A stretch of DNA of 64,000 nt, taken from Chitinophagaceae bacterium. GTDB lineage: Bacteria; Bacteroidota; Bacteroidia; Chitinophagales; Chitinophagaceae. The stretch lies in the NCBI GenBank assembly GCA_016721385.1, contig JADKIE010000001.1, forward strand, positions 738,501 to 802,500, written 5' to 3'. Of the stretch, positions 49,186-58,889 are shown piece by piece (the stretch's first letter is position 1; each line of letters begins with the position of its first letter). Both the position numbers and the translations under genes were made by a program. The notes beneath the pieces were generated by a model, which worked only from the letters and a program-made list of their open reading frames with translations, did not search any database and was not told the DNA's origin.

Positions 49186-50319
49186 TTGTCGGGCATATAC
49201 ATACATATTCCATTTTGTAAACAGGCTTGCCATTACTGTAACTTTCATTTTTCCACTACTTTAAAATTGAAAGATGCGTTTGTAAAAGCCCTAGTTGCCG
49301 AAATTAATCTTACCCATTCGTACACAGGTTTGAATAAAGAAATTATACATACACTTTATTTTGGCGGTGGTACACCAAGTATATTATTGGCAGATGAATT
49401 AAGGTTGATTTTTGAAGCATTAAAAGCAAAATTTGTTTTTGCAGATGACATTGAAATTACTTTAGAAGCTAACCCCGATGATATAACCGATGAAAAATTA
49501 CAGTTTTGGAAAAGTATTGGTATAAATCGCTTAAGTGTAGGCTTGCAAAGTTTTTTGAATGAGGAATTGGCATGGATGAACAGAGCACATACAGCCGAAG
49601 AATCGCTTATTTGCATAGATAAAATTATAGCTGCAGGCTTCACAAATTTTTCGGTTGATTTAATTTATGGTTCGCCATTATTGAATGATGAAAATTGGAA
49701 AAAGAATGTTGATTTACTTATAAAAAAACAAGTGCCGCATATAAGTTGTTATGCATTAACTGTAGAGCCTAAAACAGCTTTGCATAAAATGATTTACCTT
49801 AAGAAAAAAGAAAATGTAGATACGGAAAAACAAGCCAATCAGTTTTTATTATTGATAGATTGGTTGGCAGCCGCAGGTTATGAGCATTATGAGATAAGCA
49901 ATTTTGCAATGCCCGGCTTTAGAAGTAAACACAATAGCAGTTATTGGCAGGGACATAAATATTATGGTTTTGGCCCATCGGCACATTCGTTTAATGGCGA
50001 TAATATCCGAAGGTGGAATATTGCCAATAATGCCTTGTACATTCAATCTTTACAAAAAAATATTATACCTTATGAAGAAGAAATACTTACGCTTACTCAG
50101 CAGTTAAACGAATACATAATGACTTCTTTAAGAACTATGGAAGGTTTAGACTTAAATTTTGTAGCTGAAAAATTTGGGGAAGATTACTCCTTAAAAATAC
50201 AAGCACAAAGCTTAAAGTACATTACCGCCAAAAAACTTGAAACAAAAAACCTGAAATTAATTTTGAGTAAAGAGGGAAAGCTTTTTGCAGATGGAATTGC
50301 TGCTGATTTATTTTTTTAG
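49186..50319 (+). CDS. hemW: Radical SAM haem chaperone HemW
   Basis: SGIYIHIPFCKQACHYCNF opens the protein, with the CxxxCxxC radical SAM cluster (Cys11, 15, 18) in the HemW context. TLYFGGGTPSILLADEL and the internal ITLEANPDDITDEKLQFWKSIGINRLSVGLQSF also match. 377 residues, family length. HemW, once called a coproporphyrinogen oxidase, acts as a haem chaperone. The frame starts at a TTG at 49186 with no in-frame ATG nearby, so either TTG is used or an A was lost before it. It is on the opposite strand to the BamA-like gene. Confidence 0.85.
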   Translation: MSGIYIHIPFCKQACHYCNFHFSTTLKLKDAFVKALVAEINLTHSYTGLNKEIIHTLYFGGGTPSILLADELRLIFEALKAKFVFADDIEITLEANPDDITDEKLQFWKSIGINRLSVGLQSFLNEELAWMNRAHTAEESLICIDKIIAAGFTNFSVDLIYGSPLLNDENWKKNVDLLIKKQVPHISCYALTVEPKTALHKMIYLKKKENVDTEKQANQFLLLIDWLAAAGYEHYEISNFAMPGFRSKHNSSYWQGHKYYGFGPSAHSFNGDNIRRWNIANNALYIQSLQKNIIPYEEEILTLTQQLNEYIMTSLRTMEGLDLNFVAEKFGEDYSLKIQAQSLKYITAKKLETKNLKLILSKEGKLFADGIAADLFF

Positions 50320-50456
50320 TGTTGTACACTTTTTTTGAAATACTTTATTAACTCGGCACAAATCAATACACTAATCATAAAAATTAACGTGTAGCTACCA
50401 ATATTTGAAAAAGAGAAAGGCATTATATTAATTTGTTTTACAAAGCTATTAAGTAT

Positions 50457-51499
50457 TTATACCAATACTGTTTCTATTTCGTTAAATCCTTCGCTAGCCG
50501 GTAAATGCTCCCATAAAATTTTATATATGGTTTCGGCAATCGGCATTTCGGCATGTACTTTTTCGTTTATTATATGCATACACTTACTGGCATTATATCC
50601 TTCGGCAACCATATTCATCTCTAATTGTGCCCCTTTTACAGAGTATCCTTTACCTATCATATTTCCAAAACTGCGGTTTAGGCTGTGTAAAGAGTAACAG
50701 GTAACCAACAAATCGCCAAGATATACGGAGCCGGCATAATTGGTTGTTATTGGCTGGTTGTGCAATATTGGTTTATGATGATCTATAGAACCAACCTGAA
50801 TATTTTTTACCCCCAATTTTCGTAAAAATCCAGCCATTTCATCGGCACTATTGGCAATTAGTACACTTAAAAAATTATCGCCATAATCTAATCCATGAGC
50901 AATACCTGCACCTACTGCATAAATATTTTTTAGGATTGCAGCAAACTGCACTCCATAAATATCGTTGTTGGTTATTGTATTAAGATAAAATGTTTTAAAA
51001 TGTTCGGCAATTACATTGGTTGTTTCGTCATCCACACCCGAAAAAGTCAGGTACGATAATTTTTCGGCAGCAACTTCCTCTGCATGACAAGGGCCAAGTA
51101 CAGCAAAATAATTTTCGATTGCTACATTAAAATATTGCTTTAAATAATCATTAAGCAACAAATTACTTTCGGGTAAAATTCCTTTTATGGCAGATAGAAT
51201 TTTTTTGCCTTCAAAAATGGTAGCATTCATATCTTTTAATGCATCATTAGCATAGGCAGATGGTACAGCAATTACAATACGATCGCTATTTTTAATTACT
51301 TCAGCAGCGTTTGTGGTAATTTTTAATTTGTTTACATCAAATCGGGCTGTAGAAAGATATTGAGGATTATTATGCCGTGTTTGTATATGTTTTATTGCTG
51401 CTTCGCTACGGTTCCACCAATAAATGGTTTGACCGTTATCGGTTAAAATTTTTGCCAAGGCTGTTCCCAGCTACCGCTTCCTAAAATACCAAATTTCAT
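50457..51499 (-). CDS. gpsA: Glycerol-3-phosphate dehydrogenase [NAD(P)+], one frameshift
   Basis: The Rossmann start from ATG 51499 is MKFGILGSGSWG, and a missing G near 51470 (TGGGAAC for TGGGGAAC) breaks the frame. The rest, TALAKILTDNGQTIYWWNR..., is in the long segment. Conserved features are PSAYANDALKDM, ILSAIKGILPESNLLLNDYL, AVLGPCHAEEVA, AAILKNIYAVGAGIAHGLDYGDNFL and LAIGGN-like GDLLVTCYSLHSLNRSFGNMIGKG. It makes sn-glycerol-3-phosphate for phospholipids, in the cytosol. 347 residues. Essential, so the break is likely an error. Confidence 0.9.
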
Positions 51500-51500
51500 A

Positions 51501-51531
51501 TGTTTAGGGGTTTAGGCATTTAGACGTTTAG
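51501..51531. repeat. Imperfect GTTTAG-type short repeats
   Basis: The short gap between gpsA and rnc is almost entirely TTTAG-containing units (TGTTTAGGGG, TTTAGGCATT, TAGACGTTTAG). A similar GTTTAG-rich stretch is near 40962-40990. Simple-sequence intergenic DNA with no clear function. Confidence 0.35.
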
Positions 51532-51536
51532 TAAAA

Positions 51537-52248
51537 TTACAATCCTAATTTATCAACAGCCATTTGTGCTGCAATTTGGCTGGCATCTTTTATTATAACC
51601 TTTTGCTTCGGCAATTAATTCGCCATCAACGGTTGCACCAATGGTAAACAATCTTCGTCCGCCTTCAAATTTTTCATGCAATAATTCAAACTCCAATGCT
51701 TTACCATTTTTATTTGCCCAGCCGTACAATTTATTTTTAATATTAATTTCTATCACCTCTAAATCATCTATAAACAAGTGTGGCATGATAATAACTTTCT
51801 CTACCCATTGTTTTGTTTTAGGATATCCTTTATCCAGATAAACAGCACCAATTAAGGCTTCTAATGTGTTGCCAAATATTTGAGAAACTTTAAGTGCATT
51901 ATCGAACTTATTATAAAAGGTAATTTTTTTCAGCCCCATTTTTAATGCAATATCGTTAAGCTGTTGGCGGTTAACCATTTTGCTACGCATTTCGGTTAAA
52001 AAGCCTTCACCTTTATAAGGATATTTTCTAAAAAGGTAATGCGCTACAACAGAGCTTAATACAGCATCGCCCAAAAACTCCAAACGCTCATTATTTTCGT
52101 CTGCGCCTTCCCTTACACTTCTATGGCTTAATGCGGTTTTGTATAACGCTACATCGCCTGGGGTAAAGCCAAGCACATTGTTGAGTTGTTTTTTAAACTC
52201 CCGTATTTTACTATCGGGTGTAAATATATTTTTAATAAATTGAACCAA
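51537..52248 (-). CDS. rnc: Ribonuclease III, frameshift near C-terminus
   Basis: FKKQLNNVLGFTPGDVALYKTALSHRSVREGADENNERLEFLGDAVLSSVVAHYLFRKYP is the RNase III signature (NERLEFLGDAVL), and a double-stranded RNA-binding domain follows. The frame breaks near 51590, then continues DASQIAAQMAVDKLGL to TAA 51537. The frame is open to a TTG at 52305, but that codon lies inside the dnaA terminator, and no ATG exists. The TTG at 52248, just before VQFIKNIF, fits the usual start better, so the N-terminus is uncertain. It processes rRNA and mRNA, in the cytosol. Confidence 0.85.
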
Positions 52249-52291
52249 AACTTTACTATATAATTTATGTGAAATTAGCTCTTTTATACTC

Positions 52292-52327
52292 AAAAAAAAA
52301 TCCAAGCTATTATGCCTGGATTTTTTT
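52292..52327 (-). terminator. Rho-independent terminator after dnaA
   Basis: On the minus strand an A-run precedes TCCAGGC-ATAATA-GCTTGGA, a 7-bp stem with one G-T pair extended by A-T pairing, followed by a run of T. It lies 17 bases after the dnaA stop. Confidence 0.75.
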
Positions 52328-52343
52328 AGAAAAGTTATTTATT

Positions 52344-53777
52344 TTACATAGCTGCTAATTGCACTTTTTGCTGTAGTTCAATTACGCTTTCTTTAAATAA
52401 TGTATCGGTATCCATTAAATCTTTAACGGTTTGGCAACTGTGTATTACGGTTGTGTGATCACGTCCGCCAAAATGCTCTCCTATTGTTTTTAATGAATTT
52501 TTTGTAAATGCCTTTGCAAGGAACATGGTAATTTGACGAGCCTGTACAATTTCTCTTTTACGTGTTTTTTGCAATAATTTATCGTACGGCACATCAAAAT
52601 ACTCACATACCATTTTTTGAATGGTATCTATGGTTATTTCTTTACTGGATGATTTTACAAAATTACGTAACACTTTTTTAGCTAATTCAAGGTCTATTTC
52701 TCTTTTATTTAGCGAAGATTGTGCCAATAATGAAATTAATGCGCCTTCCAGCTCTCTTACGTTACTATTTATATTATATGCAATGTATTTTACAACCTCA
52801 CGAGGCATTTCCAGGCCGTCGTTCTTCATTTTTTTCTCTAAAATTTCAATCTTGGTTTCGTAATCGGGCATTTGCAAATCTGCACTTAAACCCCATCTAA
52901 ACCTGCTTAATAACCTTTCTTGTACACCTTCCAAATCTTTTGGTGGCTTATCGCTGGTTAAAATAAGTTGCTTACCGCTTTGGTGCAAATGATTGAATAT
53001 GGAGAAAAATGCATCCTGGCTTTTTTCGGCTCTGTTAAAAAATTGCACATCATCAATAATCAGTACATCTATCAATTGATAAAAATGTATAAAATCATTG
53101 ATGGCGCCGTTACGTCCATGATCAATAAATTGATTAATGAATTTTTCGGAGCTTACATAAAGTACAACTTTGTTATTGTGTAATCTTTTTACTTCATTTC
53201 CTATAGCTTGGGCAAGATGCGTTTTTCCTAAACCAACACCACCATAAATTACTAAAGGATTAAAGGATGTAGCTCCTGGTTTTTCTGCAACAGTTTTTCC
53301 GGCTCTACGGGCTACTCTGTTACAATCTCCTTCAATAAATGCATCAAATGTATATGCATGATTTAATTGCGGATCAATCTGCATTTTCTTTAGCCCCGGT
53401 ATTACAAACGGATTTTTAACCGGGTTATTTATTACTAAAGGAAAGTCCATTTCGTTGTTTGAATATGATTTAAAACCATGCCCGGGCACATCCATAGTAA
53501 GTGGTTTATTTTTATTATTGCCACTATCTACCATTATTCTGTATTCCAATCTTGCGTCTTTGCCTAATTCTCTTTTAAGTGTTTTTGCCAAAAGCGAAAC
53601 ATAGTGCTCTTCCAGGTACTCATAAAAGAATTGGCTGGGAACTTGTATGGTTAATATTTTTTCTTTTAAAGCAACCGGTTTTATTGGTTCAAACCATGTT
53701 TTAAAATGTTGCCACTCTACAATATCTTTTATAATATCTAAGCAGTTAGCCCATACTTTTTCAAAAGCCTTATCCAT
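52344..53777 (-). CDS. dnaA: Chromosomal replication initiator DnaA
   Basis: 477 residues with domain I (about 1-85), a variable linker, then the AAA+ domain (YTFDAFIEGDCNRVARRAG; Walker A GGVGLGKTHLAQAIGN; Walker B VLIIDDVQFF; ERLLSRFRWGLSADLQMPD). The C-terminal helix-turn-helix domain IV has the DnaA signature GGRDHTTVIHSC. It binds DnaA boxes and melts the origin. The gene is intact. The 132-base gap upstream (53778-53909) holds no cluster of DnaA boxes, so no origin is claimed here. A terminator follows the gene. Confidence 0.95.
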   Translation of the reverse strand: MDKAFEKVWANCLDIIKDIVEWQHFKTWFEPIKPVALKEKILTIQVPSQFFYEYLEEHYVSLLAKTLKRELGKDARLEYRIMVDSGNNKNKPLTMDVPGHGFKSYSNNEMDFPLVINNPVKNPFVIPGLKKMQIDPQLNHAYTFDAFIEGDCNRVARRAGKTVAEKPGATSFNPLVIYGGVGLGKTHLAQAIGNEVKRLHNNKVVLYVSSEKFINQFIDHGRNGAINDFIHFYQLIDVLIIDDVQFFNRAEKSQDAFFSIFNHLHQSGKQLILTSDKPPKDLEGVQERLLSRFRWGLSADLQMPDYETKIEILEKKMKNDGLEMPREVVKYIAYNINSNVRELEGALISLLAQSSLNKREIDLELAKKVLRNFVKSSSKEITIDTIQKMVCEYFDVPYDKLLQKTRKREIVQARQITMFLAKAFTKNSLKTIGEHFGGRDHTTVIHSCQTVKDLMDTDTLFKESVIELQQKVQLAAM

Positions 53778-53909
53778 TAGTTCTTAAGCAATTTATATGT
53801 TGAGTTATTCTATTTTTTTTGGGAATTCCCTCAAAGCATTTTTCAACATAAATTGAAAAAAGTTTTGTGGGACAGCGAATATCGAATAAAATGTTGAAAA
53901 AAAAATTTT

Positions 53910-54845
53910 TTATTCATTTGTTTTTTTCCCTACTACCACAGAATGGGCTTTTGCAAGGTTTTTTTTGCTGGATTTTCCGAATTCAAAGTCTAACCTGCCC
54001 AGCATAATACCTGCCCAACCTACCTGATTTATCAACACATCGCTCCCTAGTTTATTTTTATATGTTTCCGGTGCATCTAAAAAGGTATGGGTATGTCCTC
54101 CTAAAATAAGATCAATATGCTCTGACTCTTTAGCCAGTTGAATATCGCTTACCTTATTTTCCTTGTATTTATAGCCTAAATGACTAAGGCATATCACCAT
54201 ATCGCACCCTTTTTCTTTCTTTAATTTATATGCTATTGTATTGGCATTTTGAACCGGGTCTAAATACTTGCTGTTACCATATAAACTCTCAGGCACCAGT
54301 CCATTTAACTCAATACCAACTCCGGTAATGCCAATTTTTAATTTTCCCTTTTTAAATATTTTATACGGTTCATATTTTCCTTCCATTGGCGTACCTGTCA
54401 TATCATAATTACAAAGTAGTACAGGAAATTTTCCATGATTTAATTGTGTGGCAAAATTTTCTAAGCCGGCATCAAAATCATGATTACCCATTGTTGCAGC
54501 ATCGTATCCCATTGCAGCCATAGCTTTCATTTCTGGCTCGCCTTTATACAAATTAAAATAGGGTGTGCCCTGAAAAATATCGCCGGCATCCAACAACAAT
54601 ACATTTTTTTCCTGACTGCGTATTTTTTTAATTAATTCAGATCTGGCAGCTACGCCACCTAATCCCTGGTTTCGTCCTCCATCCATAGGAAAAGGCTCTA
54701 TACGGCTGTGTACATCATTTGTGTGCAGTATGGTTAATTTTCCTGCTGCATTATCTTGCTGCAACTCGGCAAATAACGAATTAGAAGTTAACAAAGCTCC
54801 GGTAGCCAATGCTGCCTGTTGTATAAATTTTCGCCTACTCTGCAT
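53910..54845 (-). CDS. 5'-nucleotidase/UshA-type metallophosphatase domain (N-terminal half)
   Basis: 311 residues with a twin-arginine signal (SRRKFIQQAALATGALLTS). The metallophosphatase core is LTILHTNDVHSRIEPFPM, LLLDAGDIFQGTPYF, TMGNHDFDAGL and DLILGGHTHTF, holding the metal-binding Asp, His, Asn and His set of the UshA/5'-nucleotidase N-terminal domain. The substrate-binding C-terminal domain is absent from this protein but is encoded by the gene just upstream (54835-55582), overlapping by 11 bases. The two probably act together in the periplasm. Exported folded, likely by Tat. Confidence 0.85.
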   Translation of the reverse strand: MQSRRKFIQQAALATGALLTSNSLFAELQQDNAAGKLTILHTNDVHSRIEPFPMDGGRNQGLGGVAARSELIKKIRSQEKNVLLLDAGDIFQGTPYFNLYKGEPEMKAMAAMGYDAATMGNHDFDAGLENFATQLNHGKFPVLLCNYDMTGTPMEGKYEPYKIFKKGKLKIGITGVGIELNGLVPESLYGNSKYLDPVQNANTIAYKLKKEKGCDMVICLSHLGYKYKENKVSDIQLAKESEHIDLILGGHTHTFLDAPETYKNKLGSDVLINQVGWAGIMLGRLDFEFGKSSKKNLAKAHSVVVGKKTNE

Positions 54846-55582
54846 TTGTTACCCTTTTTTGGATGGTTGATGTTATTTTTTTTCCTTGCTTATTTATACT
54901 CACTAAGTATTCAATTAACGCATCTCTAAATAAATAGCCATTATTTATTTGTGAAAAGCTTTCAGCATTTCGCAATCATCTCCTCCATTTGCCACATAAT
55001 CTACCACAGCAATGGTATATGTAGCTGTTTCATCAATTGGCACACCTCCAATTAATATATTCATTGCTTTTTTGTTTTTTATTTGCCAAGTTACACCTGC
55101 TGTTGGCCAACCATCTCGGCCCGAAATATGATTTAAAAAAGGCTTGAAACGTTTTTCCACTAATTTTTTGTAATACTATTATATTATCAAAAGGGGCTAA
55201 TTCAAATATTTTGCCTCTTGTAATATTACCGGCAGGAATGGCAGGTAAGCGAATACCACCATAATTAATAAATGCTCCATCTACCTTTTGCTTATATTTT
55301 TCTGGCTTTTAGCCAGCATAGCATCGGCCATTAAATTTCCTAAAGTACCTTCGGGTTGTTTTTTTGTAATTCAAATTCTGCAACTGCAATAACATCATTC
55401 ATGCTTTTATTTACACTGTCGGCATAAGGTTTTAAAAGCTGTATTACATTACTATCCTGGCTATTGCGTTGCGTAACTCTATAATCGTTGTACTTAACAG
55501 ATTGTGGTTGGTATATGGTTTGGCAAGAAAATAAAGCAACTAGTAGTACAAAAAAGATGGTTATTTTTTTACTGTTAATCAT
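54835..55582 (-). CDS. 5'-nucleotidase C-terminal domain lipoprotein, several frameshifts
   Basis: From ATG 55582, MINSKKITIFFVLLVALFSC gives a lipobox (Cys20). Conserved segments in successive frames are ELQK(K)QPEGTLGNLMADAML, VDGAFINYGGIRLPAIPAGNITRGKIFELAPFDNIIVLQK, PFLNHISGRDGWPTAGVTWQIKNKKAMNILIGG, ATYTIAVVDYVANGGD and INNGYLFRDALIEYLVS. All belong to the 5'-nucleotidase C-terminal substrate-binding domain. At least four breaks (near 55370, 55300, 55175, 54960), each about one A short. It ends with TAG 54837-54835 inside the next gene's start. The gene order is C-terminal domain first, N-terminal domain second. Confidence 0.8.
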
Positions 55583-55678
55583 AATAAACTGTGGCGAAAG
55601 AATGAGTGTAGAAAGGTAGCTATTTTTTGGTAGAACAAACAAAAAAATCAATAAAAAAAAATTACCGCTAAATAGATT

Positions 55679-55686
55679 TACTTTTG
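55679..55686 (+). promoter_or_regulatory. Candidate -7 element for the DUF3127 gene
   Basis: TACTTTTG matches TAnnTTTG exactly, 18 bases before the ATG at 55705. No TTTG is present at -33, so only a partial promoter. Confidence 0.4.
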
Positions 55687-55704
55687 GGGCAATAAACAAT
55701 TTAT

Positions 55705-56091
55705 ATGAGCTACGAACTTACCGGAAAATTAGTTGCAAAATACGATATTGTACAACGTACAGAAACGTTTAAAACCCGAGAATTTGTAATTGAAAAAAGC
55801 GAAGAAATTAATGGAAGAACCATTACCAATTTTGCAAAATTTCAATGTGTACAAGATAAAACGGCAATTGTAGATAGAGTAAATATTGGAGATGATGTAA
55901 AAGTTTACTTTAATATAAAGGGCAGCAAATGGGAAAAAGATGGCAAAACAAATTACATTACCAATTTAGATGCCTGGAGAATAGAGCAAATTTTACAAGC
56001 CAACACATCTAAAACCGACAATGAATTTATTGAGCCTTTAGACACTTTTAGCGCCACACCGCCAGATGCTGTGGATGATTTGCCATTTTAG
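55705..56091 (+). CDS. DUF3127 protein (OB-fold, SSB-like)
   Basis: 128 residues: YELTGKLVAKYDIVQRTETFKTREFVIEKSEEINGRTITNFAKFQCVQDKTAIVDRVNIGDDVKVYFNIKGSKWEKDGKTNYITNLDAWRIEQI matches DUF3127, a small OB-fold family resembling single-stranded DNA-binding proteins, with an acidic tail ending DAVDDLPF like the SSB C-terminal tip. A role in single-stranded DNA or protein binding is plausible but unproven. Divergent from the nucleotidase genes; no membrane segment. Confidence 0.8.
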   Translation: MSYELTGKLVAKYDIVQRTETFKTREFVIEKSEEINGRTITNFAKFQCVQDKTAIVDRVNIGDDVKVYFNIKGSKWEKDGKTNYITNLDAWRIEQILQANTSKTDNEFIEPLDTFSATPPDAVDDLPF

Positions 56092-56129
56092 TTTTAACAC
56101 AAAATTTATTTTTAAGGCTACATAATTGT

Positions 56130-57412
56130 ATGGCAGCACCAAACACAAATCAGGAAGCAGGGCTTTTAAATGAAACCGAAAAATTTGAAGCACTTTTTCA
56201 ATATGCTTCAATGGGTATTTTAGTTGCCAATAGCAAAAGTGAAATAATACTTGCCAATAATTTTTTGCTTAATTTATTTGGATACAATACAGCCGATGAA
56301 CTTATAGGCAAAAAAATTGAAACTCTAATCCCATCTCGTTACCACAGTAACCATCATAAACATACCAGTAACTATCAAAAACAGCCGGAGCGTAGGCCAA
56401 TGGGCATTGGAAAAGATTTGTTTGCTCTCAGAAAAGATGGCACTGAGTTTCCTGTAGAGATAAGTTTGAGCCATTATGCCTCAACCGACGGAAATTTTGC
56501 CATAGCCTTTGTTAGTGATATAACGAGGCGAAAAAAAATTGAACAGGATGTGATTGATCAAAAAGAAGAATTAGCGGCAATAAATTTAAAAATAGAAGAA
56601 CTTAATGATGATTTAGAGAAAAAGGTAGATTTACGAACAAAGCAATTGCAAGATACCCTTACAGAGCTGGAAGCTTCAAAAGAAGAGCTTACCAAAGCGC
56701 TAAGTAAGGAAAAGAATTAAACGATTTAAAAAGCCGCTTTGTTTCAATGGCATCGCATGAATTCAGGACGCCATTAAGCACTATAGTTTCATCTGCATCT
56801 TTAGTGGCGAAATATACCGAAACCGTACAACAGGAAAATAGAGACAAACATATACAGCGCATAAAAACATCTGTAAACAGCCTTATCGATTTATTAAACG
56901 AGTTTTTATCAATAGGAAAAATAGAAGAAGGTGGCATTGAAACGCACTATGCCCGATTTAACATAAAAGAAATGCTTGGTGTTGTATGTAATGAACTGGA
57001 AGGTATTGCAAAAAAAGATCAGGAAATAATATACGAACATACCGGTATTGAAGAAGTTCATTTAGATCCGGCGTTACTAAGAAATATTCTTCTTAATTTA
57101 GTATCAAATGCCATCAAATTCTCACCGGAAAAAGGCCAAATAAAAGTATCCAGCTCTATACAGGATGATGAAGTAACGCTTAGTATTAAAGATGAGGGCA
57201 TGGGCATATCGGCAGAAGACCAAGAACATTTATTTGAACGTTTTTTTAGAGGAAAAAATGCAGTAAACATACAAGGAACAGGGCTTGGCTTGCATATTGT
57301 TGGCAAGTATATTGAACTTATGAAAGGAGATATTACCTTTGTAAGCGAACTAGAAAAAGGAACTACATTTATTGTAAAATTTAAAACTACAGAGCACCAT
57401 ACTAACCAATGA
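56130..57412 (+). CDS. PAS-domain sensor histidine kinase, one frameshift
   Basis: About 427 residues. A PAS domain opens it (EKFEALFQYASMGILVANSKSEIILANNFLLNLFGYNTADELIGKKIETLIPSRY...KDGTEFPVEISLS). A coiled coil (about 140-195) leads to the DHp helix with SHEFRTP (phospho-acceptor His) and the ATP-binding domain: NLVSNAIKFSPEKGQI (N box), DEGMGIS (G1), GTGLGLHIV (G2). The frame breaks near 56715 in an A-run, between the coiled coil and DHp. No membrane helices: a cytosolic sensor. It overlaps the response regulator gene by 4 bases, so they form one two-component system. Confidence 0.85.
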
Positions 57413-58470
57413 TGAAATGCTTATTACTTATTGAAGATAATGCTGAAATAAGGGAAAATACTGCCGAAATTTTGCAACTGGCAGGTTACCTTGTAGCTAC
57501 TGCCGAAAATGGTAAAATTGGTGTTGAACTGGCACTTCAAAAAAAACCCGATTTAATTATTTGTGATATAATGATGCCAGTACTTGATGGCTATGGGGTA
57601 CTTCATTTAATTAACAAAAACCCCGATTTAAAGGGAATTCCGTTTATATTTTTAACAGCCAAAGCAGAGCGAAGCGATTTTAGAAAAGGAATGGAAATGG
57701 GTGCAGATGACTATATTACCAAACCCTTTAGCGATATAGAGCTTTTAAATGCAGTTGAAAGCAGGTTTAATAAGATAGAAGTTTTAAAAACAGAATATCA
57801 ATACGATGCTACAGGAATGCAGCAAATGCTTAGCGACCTGAAAGGAAAAGATGCCATTAAATATTTAACAGAAACCGGCAATGTAAATCACTATAAAAAG
57901 AAACAAGTTATTTATACAGAGGGGAACCACCCTGTACGCCTTTTTTATATAGAAGAAGGAAAAGTAAAAGTATATAAAACAAATGATGATGGTAAAGAGC
58001 TTACAGTAGGGCTTTACACCGAAGGAGACTTTTTTGGCTATACTGCTTTACTGGAAGAATCAAATTATAAAGAGAGTGCTCAAGCTATTGAAGATTCCAG
58101 CATTACAGTAATTGCAAAAGAAGATTTTGAGCAACTTATTCAAAACAACGCATCGGTACAAAAAAAGTTTATTAAACTTTTGGCAAAAAATGTATCCGAA
58201 AAAGAAGAACAATTATTGAGCATTGCTTACAATTCGCTGCGAAAAAGAGTAGCCAATGCACTTATAACACTACAGCAGAAATACAGAAAAACGGAAGATG
58301 AAATTTTTTCGATGCATATTTCCAGAGAAGATTTGGCAAATATTGCCGGCACCGCTACAGAGTCGTTGATAAGAACTTTAAGTGATTTTAAAAGCGAAAA
58401 ATTAATTGAAATTAAGGAAGGATACATTAGTATACTTAACGAAAAAAAACTATCAGCCTTATTAAATTAG
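57409..58470 (+). CDS. Response regulator with receiver and CRP/FNR-type DNA-binding output
   Basis: 353 residues. The receiver domain (LLLIEDNAEIREN, LIICDIMMPVLDGYGV with the phospho-acceptor Asp near 54, IFLTAKAERSDF, and the switch Lys in DYITKPF) is followed by a cyclic-nucleotide-binding-type beta barrel (KKKQVIYTEGNHPVRLFYIEEGKVKVYKTNDDGKELTVGLYTEGDFFGYTALLEE). A CRP-type helix-turn-helix with its ISREDLANIAGTATESLIRTLSDFKSEKLIEI closes it. Receiver plus CRP is not the usual OmpR or NarL output. No cysteine cluster of FNR is seen. The kinase partner overlaps. It points at the cbb3 oxidase genes, which lie convergent, suggesting respiration control. Confidence 0.85.
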   Translation: MMKCLLLIEDNAEIRENTAEILQLAGYLVATAENGKIGVELALQKKPDLIICDIMMPVLDGYGVLHLINKNPDLKGIPFIFLTAKAERSDFRKGMEMGADDYITKPFSDIELLNAVESRFNKIEVLKTEYQYDATGMQQMLSDLKGKDAIKYLTETGNVNHYKKKQVIYTEGNHPVRLFYIEEGKVKVYKTNDDGKELTVGLYTEGDFFGYTALLEESNYKESAQAIEDSSITVIAKEDFEQLIQNNASVQKKFIKLLAKNVSEKEEQLLSIAYNSLRKRVANALITLQQKYRKTEDEIFSMHISREDLANIAGTATESLIRTLSDFKSEKLIEIKEGYISILNEKKLSALLN

Positions 58471-58510
58471 GATTATAATACCGATACCAAATAATTATTG
58501 AACTGGTTTT

Positions 58511-58869
58511 TCAGCAATGTAAAACTTTTTCCAGCGACTCCATTTCGTTACGCAATCTTTTTTGACTGGCTTCTAATTTTCTAAATGAAATTGAGTTTCC
58601 GTATTCTTCTTTTTTTAAGAATTGTATAAGCTTGTTTACATCCTGCTTAAGATCATCAATAAACTCATCTTTTAATACAAACTGGTTTTGATAGTGTTCG
58701 GCCAAATCAATAAACTCTTTACCTGTATTTCCATCAACTACTTTTGATAACCGTGTTTTTAGATACGAATTTTCTTGCTTAAAAATGCAAGCATCCGTTG
58801 CCATGTTAAGTGCTCATGGTTAAACTGTTCTATTTTAGATGTTACATTATTTATCATTTCTACTAACAT
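58511..58869 (-). CDS. Coiled-coil protein of unknown function in the cbb3 cluster, frameshifted
   Basis: From ATG 58869: LVEMINNVTSKIEQFNHEHLTWQRMLAFL, then a one-base break near 58780, then KQENSYLKTRLSKVVDGNTGKEFIDLAEHYQNQFVLKDEFIDDLKQDVNKLIQFLKKEEYG...RKLEASQKRLRNEMESLEK. About 119 residues, nearly all charged helix with coiled-coil character. No signal or membrane segment. I do not recognise a family. It lies last in the cbb3-associated minus-strand series. Function unknown. Confidence 0.55.
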
Positions 58870-58889
58870 GTAATATTTAGTACATTTTT

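Noticed and set aside
53778..53909. Possible replication origin next to dnaA
   Set aside because: The gap shows no cluster of TTATCCACA-type boxes; a single TTATCAACA near 54028 lies inside a coding region.
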